NCBI GenBank assembly: GCA_050249415.1
Contig: JBFWQO010000004.1
Coordinates: 240,806-304,805 of the forward strand
Length of the DNA: 64,000 nucleotides
Reading direction: 5' to 3'
Source of the DNA: CADEFQ01 sp050249415
Lineage (GTDB): Bacteria; Pseudomonadota; Gammaproteobacteria; Steroidobacterales; Steroidobacteraceae
The notes beneath the pieces are model-generated. The model searched no databases and was not told the origin of the DNA. It worked only from the letters and a program-made list of their open reading frames with translations. Numbering within the stretch: the stretch's first letter is position 1; every line of letters starts with the position of its first letter. This document shows, piece after piece, positions 24,789 through 34,282 of the stretch. A program made the translations under genes and the position numbers.

Positions 24789-25099
24789 AGCGCTGCACCG
24801 TCGCCTACGCGCTGCCGGACGCGCAATGGCTCTGGCCCGTTGAATTGGCGGATGACGCGACGGCGGCCGATGCCCTGGCGGCGGCACGGGACCTCGCAGC
24901 GCGGGAATCAGCAGCGCTGGACATCGAGGTGGCCGACGTACCTTGGGACACGGCGCCCGTCGGCGTCTTCGGGGTCACCTGTGCGCGAGGGCATGTGCTG
25001 GCGGACGGGGATCGCCTGGAAATATACCGTGGACTCGCGGCGGATCCGCGCGTGCGCCGGCGCGAGCGGGTCGCGCGCGAGCGCAAGCGATCCGGTTAA
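24785..25099 (+). CDS. rnfH: RnfH (RatB) ubiquitin-like fold protein
   Basis: A 104-residue RnfH-family protein with a beta-grasp fold; its role is unknown, although it is named from the rnf locus of Rhodobacter. It has VAYALPDAQWLWPVEL at the start, VGVFGV, the LADGDRLEIYRGLAADP signature near residue 75 and a basic tail (RRRERVARERKRSG). The GTG start at 24785 overlaps the ratA stop. The stop shares four bases with bamE on the opposite strand. Confidence 0.92.
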   Translation: MKRCTVAYALPDAQWLWPVELADDATAADALAAARDLAARESAALDIEVADVPWDTAPVGVFGVTCARGHVLADGDRLEIYRGLAADPRVRRRERVARERKRSG

Positions 25100-25479
25100 G
25101 TCGAGGGCGGCGTGGCAGGCGGATCGGCAGGCGCGGTGGCAGGCGCCGGCGCCGGCACGTTGTCCTTCTCGAAGCGCATGACCTTGTCGTCCTCGAACCA
25201 GACCGTGAGATGGCGCTGCTCGGCGGCCCGGATGCGGCCGCGCTTCATGTAGTACAGGTAATCCCAGCGGCTGTCGTCGAATGCATCGGGCACCATCGGC
25301 GTGCCGAGCAGGAAGCGCACCTGGCTGCGCGTCATGCCGTTCTGCAGTTGTGCCACGGCAGCCGGATCGAGGTAGTTGCCCTGCTGGATATTCATCCGGT
25401 ACACGCACGCCCCGGCGAGACCGGAGACGACGAATGCGAGCACGGCGAGCCGCGCGAATCGGTTCAAGGATGGTTGCAT
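25096..25479 (-). CDS. bamE: Outer-membrane assembly lipoprotein BamE
   Basis: Lipoprotein of the beta-barrel assembly machine, 127 residues. The signal peptide ends with lipobox LAGAC. The mature part reads YRMNIQQGNYLD, the NGMTRSQVRFLLGTPM helix-turn signature of SmpA/OmlA, then FDDSRWDYLYYMKRG. A proline/alanine-rich tail is species-specific. The ATG at 25479 is the only start giving a proper signal peptide. It is divergent from fur, as in many gammaproteobacteria. Confidence 0.95.
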   Translation of the reverse strand: MQPSLNRFARLAVLAFVVSGLAGACVYRMNIQQGNYLDPAAVAQLQNGMTRSQVRFLLGTPMVPDAFDDSRWDYLYYMKRGRIRAAEQRHLTVWFEDDKVMRFEKDNVPAPAPATAPADPPATPPST

Positions 25480-25529
25480 GGTGGGGTCTTGGGGGGATAA
25501 TCGGCGAATCATAACCGGGAGCACCCGAT

Positions 25530-25955
25530 TTGGAAGGCAAAGATCTGCGCAAGGCAGGGCTCAAGGTCACGCTGCCCCGCCTCAAGATCCTCGAGATCCT
25601 CGAAACGGCGGAGGTGCGGCACCAGAGCGCCGAGGCGATCTACAAGCGCCTCATCGAACTGAACGAGGACATCGGCCTCGCCACCGTGTATCGCGTGCTC
25701 ACGCAGTTCGAGGCCGCGGGCCTCGTCGTGCGCCATCACTTCGAGAACGGCATGGCCGTTTTCGAACTGAACGAAGGGGCGCACCACGACCATATCGTAT
25801 GCATCGACTGCGGCCGGGTCGAAGAGTTCGTCGACAGCGACATCGAAAAACGTCAGGTCGCGGCAGCGGGGAGGCTCGGGTTCGAGATCCGCGACCACTC
25901 ACTTATTCTTTACGGGCACTGCCGCCGGCCGGACTGCCCGTCGCGCAAGCCCTAG
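25530..25955 (+). CDS. fur: Ferric uptake regulator Fur
   Basis: Iron-dependent dimeric repressor of 141 residues. The winged helix is at residues 1-80 (LKVTLPRLKILEILE, GLATVYRVLTQFEAAGLV); the metal site includes HHFENGMAVFELN and HHDHIVCIDCGRVEEF, with the structural Cys pair CIDC and a second pair in the tail HCRRPDC. The start is TTG at 25530. Its last 57 bases overlap recN on the minus strand. A degenerate GATAATCG-type sequence is in the 50-bp gap but is not a convincing Fur box. Confidence 0.95.
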   Translation: MEGKDLRKAGLKVTLPRLKILEILETAEVRHQSAEAIYKRLIELNEDIGLATVYRVLTQFEAAGLVVRHHFENGMAVFELNEGAHHDHIVCIDCGRVEEFVDSDIEKRQVAAAGRLGFEIRDHSLILYGHCRRPDCPSRKP

Positions 25956-27608
25956 CATTTCGCGCGCGTGGTCGCGCGCCTTGTCGGTCACTTCGATGCC
26001 GCCGAGCATCCGCGCGATCTCCGCGATGCGGGCGTCGGCATCGAGCGGGACGATCTGCGTGCGGGTCGTCTTGCCGTCGGTGAGTTTGCTCACCCGCAGC
26101 TGGTGATGGCCCTGCGAGGCCACTTGCGGCAGGTGGGTGACCGACAGCACCTGGCTGCGGTCGCCGAGCGCGCGCAGTTCGGCGCCCACGATCTCCGCGA
26201 CCGCGCCGCCGATCCCGGCGTCGACTTCGTCGAACACCATGCAGCGGCCCTCGCGGCCTGCGCGCGATACCTGCACCGCGAGCGAGAGCCGGGCGAGCTC
26301 GCCGCCCGAGGCGACTTTCGCGAGCGGCCGCAGCGGCTGGCCGGGGTTCGCCGACACGCGAAACTCGATCTGGTCGAGCCCGTGTGGCGCGGGTTCGGGC
26401 GATTCGAGCGGCGATACGTCGATCTGGAAGCGTCCGCCCGCCATGCCGAGCGCCTGCATGCGTTGCGTGATTTCCTTCGACAGCGACTTCGCGGTGGCCG
26501 TGCGACGCGACGACAGTTGCGCCGCCCGCGCACGCCATGCCGCGAGCGCCTCCGCCTGTTCCTTGCGCAGCGTCGCGAGCTGGGTATCGGCGTGCTCGAG
26601 CCCCGCGAGCTCGGACTTCAGTTGCACGAGCCGGGCCGGCAACTCCGCCACGGCGACGCGGTGCTTGCGCGCCAGTTCCTCGAAGGCCGCGAGGCGGCGT
26701 TCGACTTCGGCCTGGCGGTTCGTGTCGTGGTCGAGCGTCTCGGCGTAATGCGCCAGTTCGCGCGCCGCCTCGTGCAGGTTGATCAGCGCTTCCTCGACCA
26801 TCGGGGCGATGGCGGCGAGGCGTGGATCGTGCGCGCCCGCCGCCTTCAGCGCGGCGAGCGCCCGGCTCGTCGAGGCGTGGGCATTGCCGTCCTCGGATTC
26901 GTAGAGCAGCGCACCGGCTTCCTGGGCCGCTTCGACGAGCCGGCCGCGGTTCGCGAGCCGCGTGCGCTCCTCGAGCAGCTGCGCGAGTTCGCCGTTCTTC
27001 ATGTCGAGCGCTTCGAGTTCGCGCACCTGGAACTGCAGGAGATCGGTGCGCGCGTCGCGTTCGCGGACGCGGCTCTCGAGGTCGAGCGTGCGGTTCAGCA
27101 GCGTGAGCCACACACGTTGCAGGCCACCGACCTCGCCGGCGAGCGCCTCGAGGCCGCCCGACGCGTCGAGGAGCTCGCGCTGCGCGGCGGGTCGCACGAG
27201 CGACTGGAATTCATGCTGGCCGTGGATGTCGACCAGCAGCACGCCCACGTCGCGGAGCAGCTGCACCGGCACCGACTGGCCGTTGAGGTAGGCGCGGCTG
27301 CGCCCGTCGGCCGTGACGACGCGCCGGATCGTCAGTTCGTCCGCGCTGTCGATCGATTGCTCACGCAGCAACTTCGCGAGGGGGCTCGCCGGGTCGCCCG
27401 GATCGAAGCTCGCGGTCACCTCCGCGCGCTCGGCGCCGTGGCGCACGACTTCGGTGCCGGCACGGCCGCCGGAGAGGAGTTGCAGCGCCTCGACGATGAT
27501 CGACTTGCCCGCACCGGTTTCGCCGGTGAGTACCGTGAGCCCGGGCCGGAACTCGATCTCGGCCTCGTCGACGATCGCGAAATCCCGGATCTGCAGGTGC
27601 GTCAGCAT
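25899..27608 (-). CDS. recN: DNA repair protein RecN
   Basis: SMC-like ATPase for recombinational double-strand break repair; 569 residues. The N-terminal head has Walker A GETGAGKS (residues 30-37) and DIHGQHEFQSL; a long coiled coil covers roughly residues 170-370; the C-terminal head has the signature ASGGELARLSLAVQ, Walker B MVFDEVDAGIGG and VTHLPQVAS. The ATG at 27608 begins MLTHLQIRDFAIVDEAEIEF, the conserved start. It lies 4 bp after nadK and converges with fur, overlapping by 57 bp. Confidence 0.96.
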   Translation of the reverse strand: MLTHLQIRDFAIVDEAEIEFRPGLTVLTGETGAGKSIIVEALQLLSGGRAGTEVVRHGAERAEVTASFDPGDPASPLAKLLREQSIDSADELTIRRVVTADGRSRAYLNGQSVPVQLLRDVGVLLVDIHGQHEFQSLVRPAAQRELLDASGGLEALAGEVGGLQRVWLTLLNRTLDLESRVRERDARTDLLQFQVRELEALDMKNGELAQLLEERTRLANRGRLVEAAQEAGALLYESEDGNAHASTSRALAALKAAGAHDPRLAAIAPMVEEALINLHEAARELAHYAETLDHDTNRQAEVERRLAAFEELARKHRVAVAELPARLVQLKSELAGLEHADTQLATLRKEQAEALAAWRARAAQLSSRRTATAKSLSKEITQRMQALGMAGGRFQIDVSPLESPEPAPHGLDQIEFRVSANPGQPLRPLAKVASGGELARLSLAVQVSRAGREGRCMVFDEVDAGIGGAVAEIVGAELRALGDRSQVLSVTHLPQVASQGHHQLRVSKLTDGKTTRTQIVPLDADARIAEIARMLGGIEVTDKARDHAREMLGLARRAVRPAAVPVKNK

Positions 27609-27612
27609 GGCC

Positions 27613-28515
27613 TCACCGCGCGTGGTCCCGGCCGCCGCGGCCCCAGTGGAGCTTCGAGCGCAGCAGGCGGTAGTAGTCGTAGCCCTTCGGATGCAGCAGC
27701 CGGATCGTGTGGTTCGACGGGCCGACCGCGAGGCGATCGCCGACGAGGAGGTCGGCCATCGGCAGGCCGTCGGCCATGACGTGTGCCCGCGTACCCGGCC
27801 GATCGACCAGCACGATCTCGACGGTGGAACGGCGCGACACGACGATCGGCCGGTCGGAGAGCGTGTGCGGGCAGATCGGCGCCACGACCACGACCCCGAG
27901 TTGCGGCTCGATGATCGGCCCGCCACAGGAGAGCGCGTAGGCGGTCGAGCCGGTCGCGCTCGCGACGACGAGGCCGTCGGCGCCGTGGGTGTTGACATGG
28001 CGCCCGTCGATCCACGACTCGAAATCGAGCATGCGTCCCGTTTCGTGCTTCTGCATCACGACATCGTTGAGCGCGAGCTGTGTCAGCCGCTCGCCCTGCG
28101 CACGCTCGAGGCGGGCCTCGAGCAGCGGGCGCTCATCGATGTCGCAGCGGCCGTCGAGCGCCGCGTCCACCGAGGCGACGAGGTCCTGCGGCAGCACGTC
28201 GGTGAGAAAGCCGAGCCGGCCGCGGTTCACGCCGAGGAGCGGCACGCCACGGTGGGCGACCAGCCGCGCGGCATAGAGGAGCGTGCCGTCGCCGCCGATC
28301 GCGAGCACGAGGTCGGCGCGATCCGCGAGTTCCGCGGCGGCCACGCGCACGAGGCGCGCGCCGGCGGATTCGAGGCCGTCCGCTTCCGGGTCGTCGGCGA
28401 CCAGCGCCCCGAGGCCTCGCAGCGCGAGATGACGGGCGGCGGCGAGAGCGCTTTCCGCGACGCGGGGGTCCGAGAATCGACCGACCAGGGCGACGTTGCG
28501 CAAGGCGCTGGGCAT
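27613..28515 (-). CDS. nadK: NAD kinase
   Basis: Phosphorylates NAD to NADP; 300 residues, cytoplasmic. The GGDGTLLYAAR motif near residue 75 binds the phosphate donor; NRGRLGFLTD and the NE/D-type region (LNDVVMQKHETGRM) follow; DGLVVASATGSTAYALSCGGPI is the family signature. Start ATG at 28515. It forms an operon with recN, 4 bp apart, divergent from hrcA. Confidence 0.96.
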   Translation of the reverse strand: MPSALRNVALVGRFSDPRVAESALAAARHLALRGLGALVADDPEADGLESAGARLVRVAAAELADRADLVLAIGGDGTLLYAARLVAHRGVPLLGVNRGRLGFLTDVLPQDLVASVDAALDGRCDIDERPLLEARLERAQGERLTQLALNDVVMQKHETGRMLDFESWIDGRHVNTHGADGLVVASATGSTAYALSCGGPIIEPQLGVVVVAPICPHTLSDRPIVVSRRSTVEIVLVDRPGTRAHVMADGLPMADLLVGDRLAVGPSNHTIRLLHPKGYDYYRLLRSKLHWGRGGRDHAR

Positions 28516-28570
28516 ACGCAAAGCTAACATGCATTGCCTTGATTCTCGATCTCCGTTAGCGTGGCTGCAC

Positions 28571-29629
28571 ATGGCGCACGAGCATCGGGAAGAGCCGCTG
28601 GGCGAGCGCGCGCAGCACCTGCTTCGCGTGCTCGTGGAGAGCTATATCCGCGAAGGGCAGCCGGTCGGGTCGCGCACCCTGTCGCGCGATTCGGGGCTCG
28701 CCCTGAGTTCGGCGACGATCCGCAATGTCATGGCCGATCTCGAGTCGCTTGGTTTCGTGTCCTCGCCGCACACCTCAGCCGGCCGCATCCCGACCGACAA
28801 GGGTTACCGCTTCTTCGTCGATTCGCTGCTGAAGGTGCAGCCGCTCGATTCGGCGGACATCGCGGATTTCAAGCGCGAGCTGTCGGCCGGCGCCGGCGAC
28901 CCGAAGGCGCTCGTCAGCGCCGCATCGCGCCTGCTGTCGAGCGTCACCCACCTGGCCGGCGTCGTCACGCTGCCGCGCTCGCAGGTGCAGGCCGTCTCCC
29001 AGGTCGAATTCGTGGGCCTGTCCGAGAACCGCATCCTCGTGATCCTCGTGTTCAACGACCGCGAGGTGCAGAACCGCATCATCCAGGCGGGGCGCCACTA
29101 CTCGCCCGACGAGCTGAAGCGCGCGGCGAACTACCTCACCGAGCAGTTCCGCGGGCGCACGCTGTCGCAGGGGCGGCAGGAAATCCTGCGGCAGCTGAAG
29201 GAAACCCGCGAGCACCTGAACGAGGTGATGGGCAGCGCGATCTCGGTGGCGCAGCAGGTGTTCAGTGCGTCCGAGAGCGGGCAGCTCGAATACGTGATCG
29301 CGGGCGAGACGAACCTGATGGGTGTCGCCGAACTCGCGAGCGTCGATCGCCTGCGGCGGCTGTTCGAGGCGTTCAACGAGAAGCGCGACTTCCTGCACCT
29401 GCTCGACCAGAGCCTGCGCGCCGACGGCGTGCAGATCTTCATCGGCCACGAATCGGGGTTCCAGATCCTCGACGACTGCAGCGTCGTCACGGCCCCGTAT
29501 TCCACCGACAACGAAGTCGTGGGTGTGCTCGGGGTCATCGGCCCGACCCGCATGGCCTACGAGCGCGTGATCCCGATCGTCGACCTCACCGCGAAATTGC
29601 TCGGCGCCGCCTTGAATTCGCGGCGCTGA
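28571..29629 (+). CDS. hrcA: Heat-inducible transcription repressor HrcA
   Basis: Repressor of heat-shock genes that binds CIRCE operators with help from GroEL; 352 residues. The N-terminal winged helix contains SSATIRNVMADLESLGF and SPHTSAGRIPTDKGYRFFVD; the GAF-like dimer domain contains IGHESGFQILDDCSVV near residue 300. The family C-terminus IVDLTAKLLG is intact. Start ATG at 28571. I found no CIRCE sequence in the window, so its operator is probably at groESL elsewhere. Its coding end contains the sigma-32 promoter of grpE. Confidence 0.95.
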   Translation: MAHEHREEPLGERAQHLLRVLVESYIREGQPVGSRTLSRDSGLALSSATIRNVMADLESLGFVSSPHTSAGRIPTDKGYRFFVDSLLKVQPLDSADIADFKRELSAGAGDPKALVSAASRLLSSVTHLAGVVTLPRSQVQAVSQVEFVGLSENRILVILVFNDREVQNRIIQAGRHYSPDELKRAANYLTEQFRGRTLSQGRQEILRQLKETREHLNEVMGSAISVAQQVFSASESGQLEYVIAGETNLMGVAELASVDRLRRLFEAFNEKRDFLHLLDQSLRADGVQIFIGHESGFQILDDCSVVTAPYSTDNEVVGVLGVIGPTRMAYERVIPIVDLTAKLLGAALNSRR

Positions 29630-29639
29630 GCCCCCATAT
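29611..29639 (+). promoter_or_regulatory. Sigma-32 heat-shock promoter for grpE-dnaK-dnaJ
   Basis: CTTGAA (29611-29616) and CCCCATAT (29632-29639) with a 15-bp spacer match the sigma-32 consensus (CTTGAA, CCCCAT-T). The -35 lies in the last codons of hrcA. The grpE ATG is 40 bp further on. Confidence 0.88.
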
Positions 29640-29678
29640 CGGGCGCTGCAGTCTAACTCATTGATTTGAGGGATATTG

Positions 29679-30194
29679 ATGGCCGAAGCGGAGACCGGCA
29701 CACCGGAGGCGGTGGAGCCAGCGGAGGATCTCGCGGCACGCCTCGCCGCTGCCGAAGCGCGCGCGAAGGAGTGCCAGGACCAGTACCTGCGCACCCTTGC
29801 CGAGATCGACAACGTCAGGAAGCGCGCCCAGCGCGACATCGAGGCGGCCAACCGCTACGGCCTCGAGCGCTTTGCGCAGGAGTTGCTGCCGGTGAAGGAG
29901 GGCCTCGATCTCGCGGTCGAGAATGCCGCCAAAGCCGATCGCGACAGCCTCGCGGCGGGCCAGCTCGCGACCCGGCAGCTGCTCTCGAAAGCGTTCGAGC
30001 GCCTCGGCATCGTCGAATTGAATCCGGTCGGCGAGCCGTTCGACCCGACCGTGCACGAGGCCATGATGGTGCAGCCCTCGGCGACTGCCGAGCCCGACAC
30101 GGTGTTGACCGTCGTACAGCGCGGCTACGCGCTGAACGGGCGCCTGCTGCGGCCGGCCCGGGTCATCGTCGCGACGGCGGCCGGCGGCGCTTGA
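29679..30194 (+). CDS. grpE: Nucleotide exchange factor GrpE
   Basis: DnaK co-chaperone of 171 residues that releases ADP. The N-terminal half is a long coiled coil (LAARLAAAEARAKECQDQYL, AEIDNVRKRAQRDIEAANRY); the C-terminal beta domain has FDPTVHEAMMVQPSAT and VVQRGYALNGRLLRPARVIV. The ATG at 29679 has GAGGGATATTG before it. It sits between two sigma-32 promoters, so dnaK also has its own. Confidence 0.96.
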   Translation: MAEAETGTPEAVEPAEDLAARLAAAEARAKECQDQYLRTLAEIDNVRKRAQRDIEAANRYGLERFAQELLPVKEGLDLAVENAAKADRDSLAAGQLATRQLLSKAFERLGIVELNPVGEPFDPTVHEAMMVQPSATAEPDTVLTVVQRGYALNGRLLRPARVIVATAAGGA

Positions 30195-30218
30195 ATCGGC
30201 GGGAATGGACCCCCATGT
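30190..30218 (+). promoter_or_regulatory. Second sigma-32 promoter, for dnaK-dnaJ
   Basis: CTTGAA (30190-30195, overlapping the grpE stop codon) and CCCCATGT (30211-30218), spacer 15 bp. It is a full match to the sigma-32 consensus and lies 40 bp before the dnaK start. It has the same spacer and distance to its gene as the promoter before grpE. Confidence 0.88.
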
Positions 30219-30258
30219 CGGGGACAGGGTTTCAGCTCGGGAATTTGCGGAGACAGCA

Positions 30259-32202
<1,944 letters not shown>

Positions 32203-32206
32203 CCGC

Positions 32207-33352
32207 ATGTCGAAACGCGATTACTACCAGGTACTCGGCGTTGCGAAGAACGCGGGCGAGGCCGACGTCAAGAAGGCGTATCGCCGCCTCGCGATGAAGT
32301 ACCACCCGGACAGGAATCCGGGTGACAAGGAGGCGGAAGAGAAATTCAAGGAGGCGAAGGAAGCCTACGAGATTCTCTCCGATGCGCAGAAGCGTGCGAC
32401 CTACGACCAGTTCGGCCACGCAGGCATAGACGCCGCGCGCCAGGGCGGCGGCGCGGGCGCGGGCGGCTTCCATGCGGGCGAGGCGTTCGGCGATATCTTC
32501 GGCGACGTGTTCGGCGACATCTTCGGCGGCGGCCGCCGCGGCGGCGGGCGCTCGCAGGTGTTCCGCGGCGCCGACCTGCGCTACGGGCTCGAGCTCGACC
32601 TGCACGACGCGGTCTTCGGCAAGTCGATCGAGGTCGACATCCCGAAGCTTGCCGAGTGCGAGACCTGCCATGGCAGTGGTGCCGCGAAGGGCTCGACCCC
32701 GGTCGAGTGCGACACGTGCCACGGCAGCGGCCAGGTGCGCATCTCGCAGGGCTTTTTCCAGCTGCAGCAGACCTGCCCGAAATGCCGCGGCACGGGCAAG
32801 ATCGTCAAGAACCCGTGCGACACCTGCCTCGGGCAGGGTCGCGTGCGGCGCGTGAAGAAGCTCTCGGTGAAGGTGCCGCCCGGTGTCGACACCGGTGATC
32901 GGATCCGGCTTGCCGGCGAGGGCGAGGCCGGGCGCAACGGCGGGCCGCCGGGCGACCTCTACGTCGAGGTGACCGTCAAGGATCACCCGATCTTCGAGCG
33001 CGACGGCGCGCACCTCTCCTGCGAAGTGCCGGTCGGCTTCGCGACCGCCGCGCTCGGCGGTGCGGTCGAGGTGCCGACACTCGACGGACAGGTGTCGCTG
33101 AAGATCCCCGCGGAGACCCAGTCGGGCCGTGTGTTCCGGTTGCGCGACAAGGGCGTGAAGCCGGTGCGCGGCGGTGCGCGCGGCGACCTGTTCTGCCGGG
33201 TCGTCGTCGAGACGCCCGTGAACCTGAATGCCGAGCAGCGCGATCTCGTGAAGCGGCTCGAGGAATCGCTGAAGAAGGGCGGCGCACGGCACACGCCGCG
33301 CGAGAAGTCGTTCTTCGACGGCGTGAAGAGCTTTTTCATGGGGGATGCGTGA
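32207..33352 (+). CDS. dnaJ: Chaperone DnaJ (Hsp40)
   Basis: DnaK co-chaperone of 381 residues. The J domain is at residues 1-70 with YHPDRNPGD; a Gly/Phe-rich segment follows (GGGAGAGGFHAGEAFGDIFGD); four zinc motifs CxxCxGxG lie between about residues 145 and 220; the C-terminal substrate and dimer domains end in FFDGVKSFFMG. It starts 4 bp after dnaK and its stop overlaps the dapB GTG. Confidence 0.98.
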   Translation: MSKRDYYQVLGVAKNAGEADVKKAYRRLAMKYHPDRNPGDKEAEEKFKEAKEAYEILSDAQKRATYDQFGHAGIDAARQGGGAGAGGFHAGEAFGDIFGDVFGDIFGGGRRGGGRSQVFRGADLRYGLELDLHDAVFGKSIEVDIPKLAECETCHGSGAAKGSTPVECDTCHGSGQVRISQGFFQLQQTCPKCRGTGKIVKNPCDTCLGQGRVRRVKKLSVKVPPGVDTGDRIRLAGEGEAGRNGGPPGDLYVEVTVKDHPIFERDGAHLSCEVPVGFATAALGGAVEVPTLDGQVSLKIPAETQSGRVFRLRDKGVKPVRGGARGDLFCRVVVETPVNLNAEQRDLVKRLEESLKKGGARHTPREKSFFDGVKSFFMGDA

Positions 33353-34092
33353 CGCGCATCGTGATCGTCGGCGGCGCCGGCCGCATGGGCCGCGCGCTCA
33401 TCGCCGCGGCTCGCGATTTCGATATCGGGGTGGGCGCCGTGATCGCATCCCCGCACAGCGCGGCCATCGGCCAGGATGCCGGCGAGATGGCGGGCGTGCG
33501 CCGGCTCGGCGTGCCGATCACCGCCGACCTCGGCGCGGCGCTCGCCGCGGCGGACGTCGTCATCGACTTCTCGCAGCCGCACGTCGCGCGTGACCATGTC
33601 GACCAGTGCGCGCTCGCACGCGTGCCGCTCGTGCTCGGCACCACCGGGCTGCCCGACGGGATCGAGGCGGATTTCGGGCGCGCCGCGGCGCGCATCGCGC
33701 TGCTCGTCGCGCCGAACACGAGCCTCGGCGTCACGCTGCTGCGTGATCTCGTCGCGCGCGCCGCGCGCGCGCTCGCGGGCGAGTTCGACGTGACCGTCGT
33801 CGAATCGCATCACCGGGCCAAGAAGGACTCGCCGTCGGGCACCGCGCTCGCTCTCGGACGCGCGGTGGAAGAGGCGCGACACCGGCCGGCCTCGTACGCC
33901 GTCGTGCGCGGGGGCGATGTCGTCGGCGAGCACGACGTGCGGTTTCTCGGGGCGGGGGAGGAGCTGTCGCTCGCCCACCGGGCCACGGACCGGGCGATCT
34001 TTGCCCGCGGGGCGCTCCGGGCGGCCCGCTGGCTCGCCACCCAGCCACCGGGCCGGTATGTGATGGCCGATGTTCTCGGAATCAAATCATAG
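33349..34092 (+). CDS. dapB: 4-hydroxy-tetrahydrodipicolinate reductase
   Basis: NAD(P)H reductase of the lysine/diaminopimelate pathway, 247 residues. The N-terminal motif VGGAGRMGRALI binds cofactor, VLGTTGLPDG and APNTSLGVTLL are conserved, and the active site reads ESHHRAKKDSPSGTAL with the catalytic His and Lys. The GTG start overlaps the dnaJ TGA. The family's C-terminal HRATDRAIFARGALRAARWL is present. It sits between heat-shock genes and carAB, as in many gammaproteobacteria. Confidence 0.96.
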   Translation: MTRIVIVGGAGRMGRALIAAARDFDIGVGAVIASPHSAAIGQDAGEMAGVRRLGVPITADLGAALAAADVVIDFSQPHVARDHVDQCALARVPLVLGTTGLPDGIEADFGRAAARIALLVAPNTSLGVTLLRDLVARAARALAGEFDVTVVESHHRAKKDSPSGTALALGRAVEEARHRPASYAVVRGGDVVGEHDVRFLGAGEELSLAHRATDRAIFARGALRAARWLATQPPGRYVMADVLGIKS

Positions 34093-34220
34093 TGTTATGC
34101 GATTTACCGCAGTCTCACCTTAGCTTCGGTGGAGAACTTTTTGGGGCCAATGCGCATGGACACCCCGGGCGGTCGACCGTACACTTTGGGCGTAATCCGA
34201 TTGTCGGGTTAGTCCGTGCA

Positions 34221-34255
34221 AGGCGGGAGGATGTTCGCAAGAACTCCTCCCGCTT
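34221..34255 (+). terminator. carA leader hairpin with GCAA loop (attenuator or terminator candidate)
   Basis: GCGGGAGGA (34223-34231) pairs with TCCTCCCGC (34245-34253); inside it GTTC pairs with GAAC around a GCAA tetraloop, with one bulged T. The stem extends to A-U and G-U pairs at the base and is followed by TTTG. It lies in the 190-bp gap between dapB and carA, 30 bp before carA, so it would stop dapB transcripts or act as an attenuator of carAB. The rest of the gap shows no gene. Confidence 0.6.
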
Positions 34256-34282
34256 TGTGCATGTGAGCAGGGGAAAGATTTG

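Noticed and set aside
25480..25529. Fur box between bamE and fur
   Set aside because: GATAATCGGCGAATCAT is only a partial match with poor symmetry; not enough to call autoregulation.
28523..28560. GCTAAC...GTTAGC inverted repeat before hrcA as a CIRCE element
   Set aside because: CIRCE needs TTAGCACTC-N9-GAGTGCTAA; here only six bases match and the spacing is wrong.
34093..34200. Small gene in the dapB-carA gap
   Set aside because: No frame with a sensible start, ribosome binding site or recognisable product; only the hairpin at 34221-34255 stands out.
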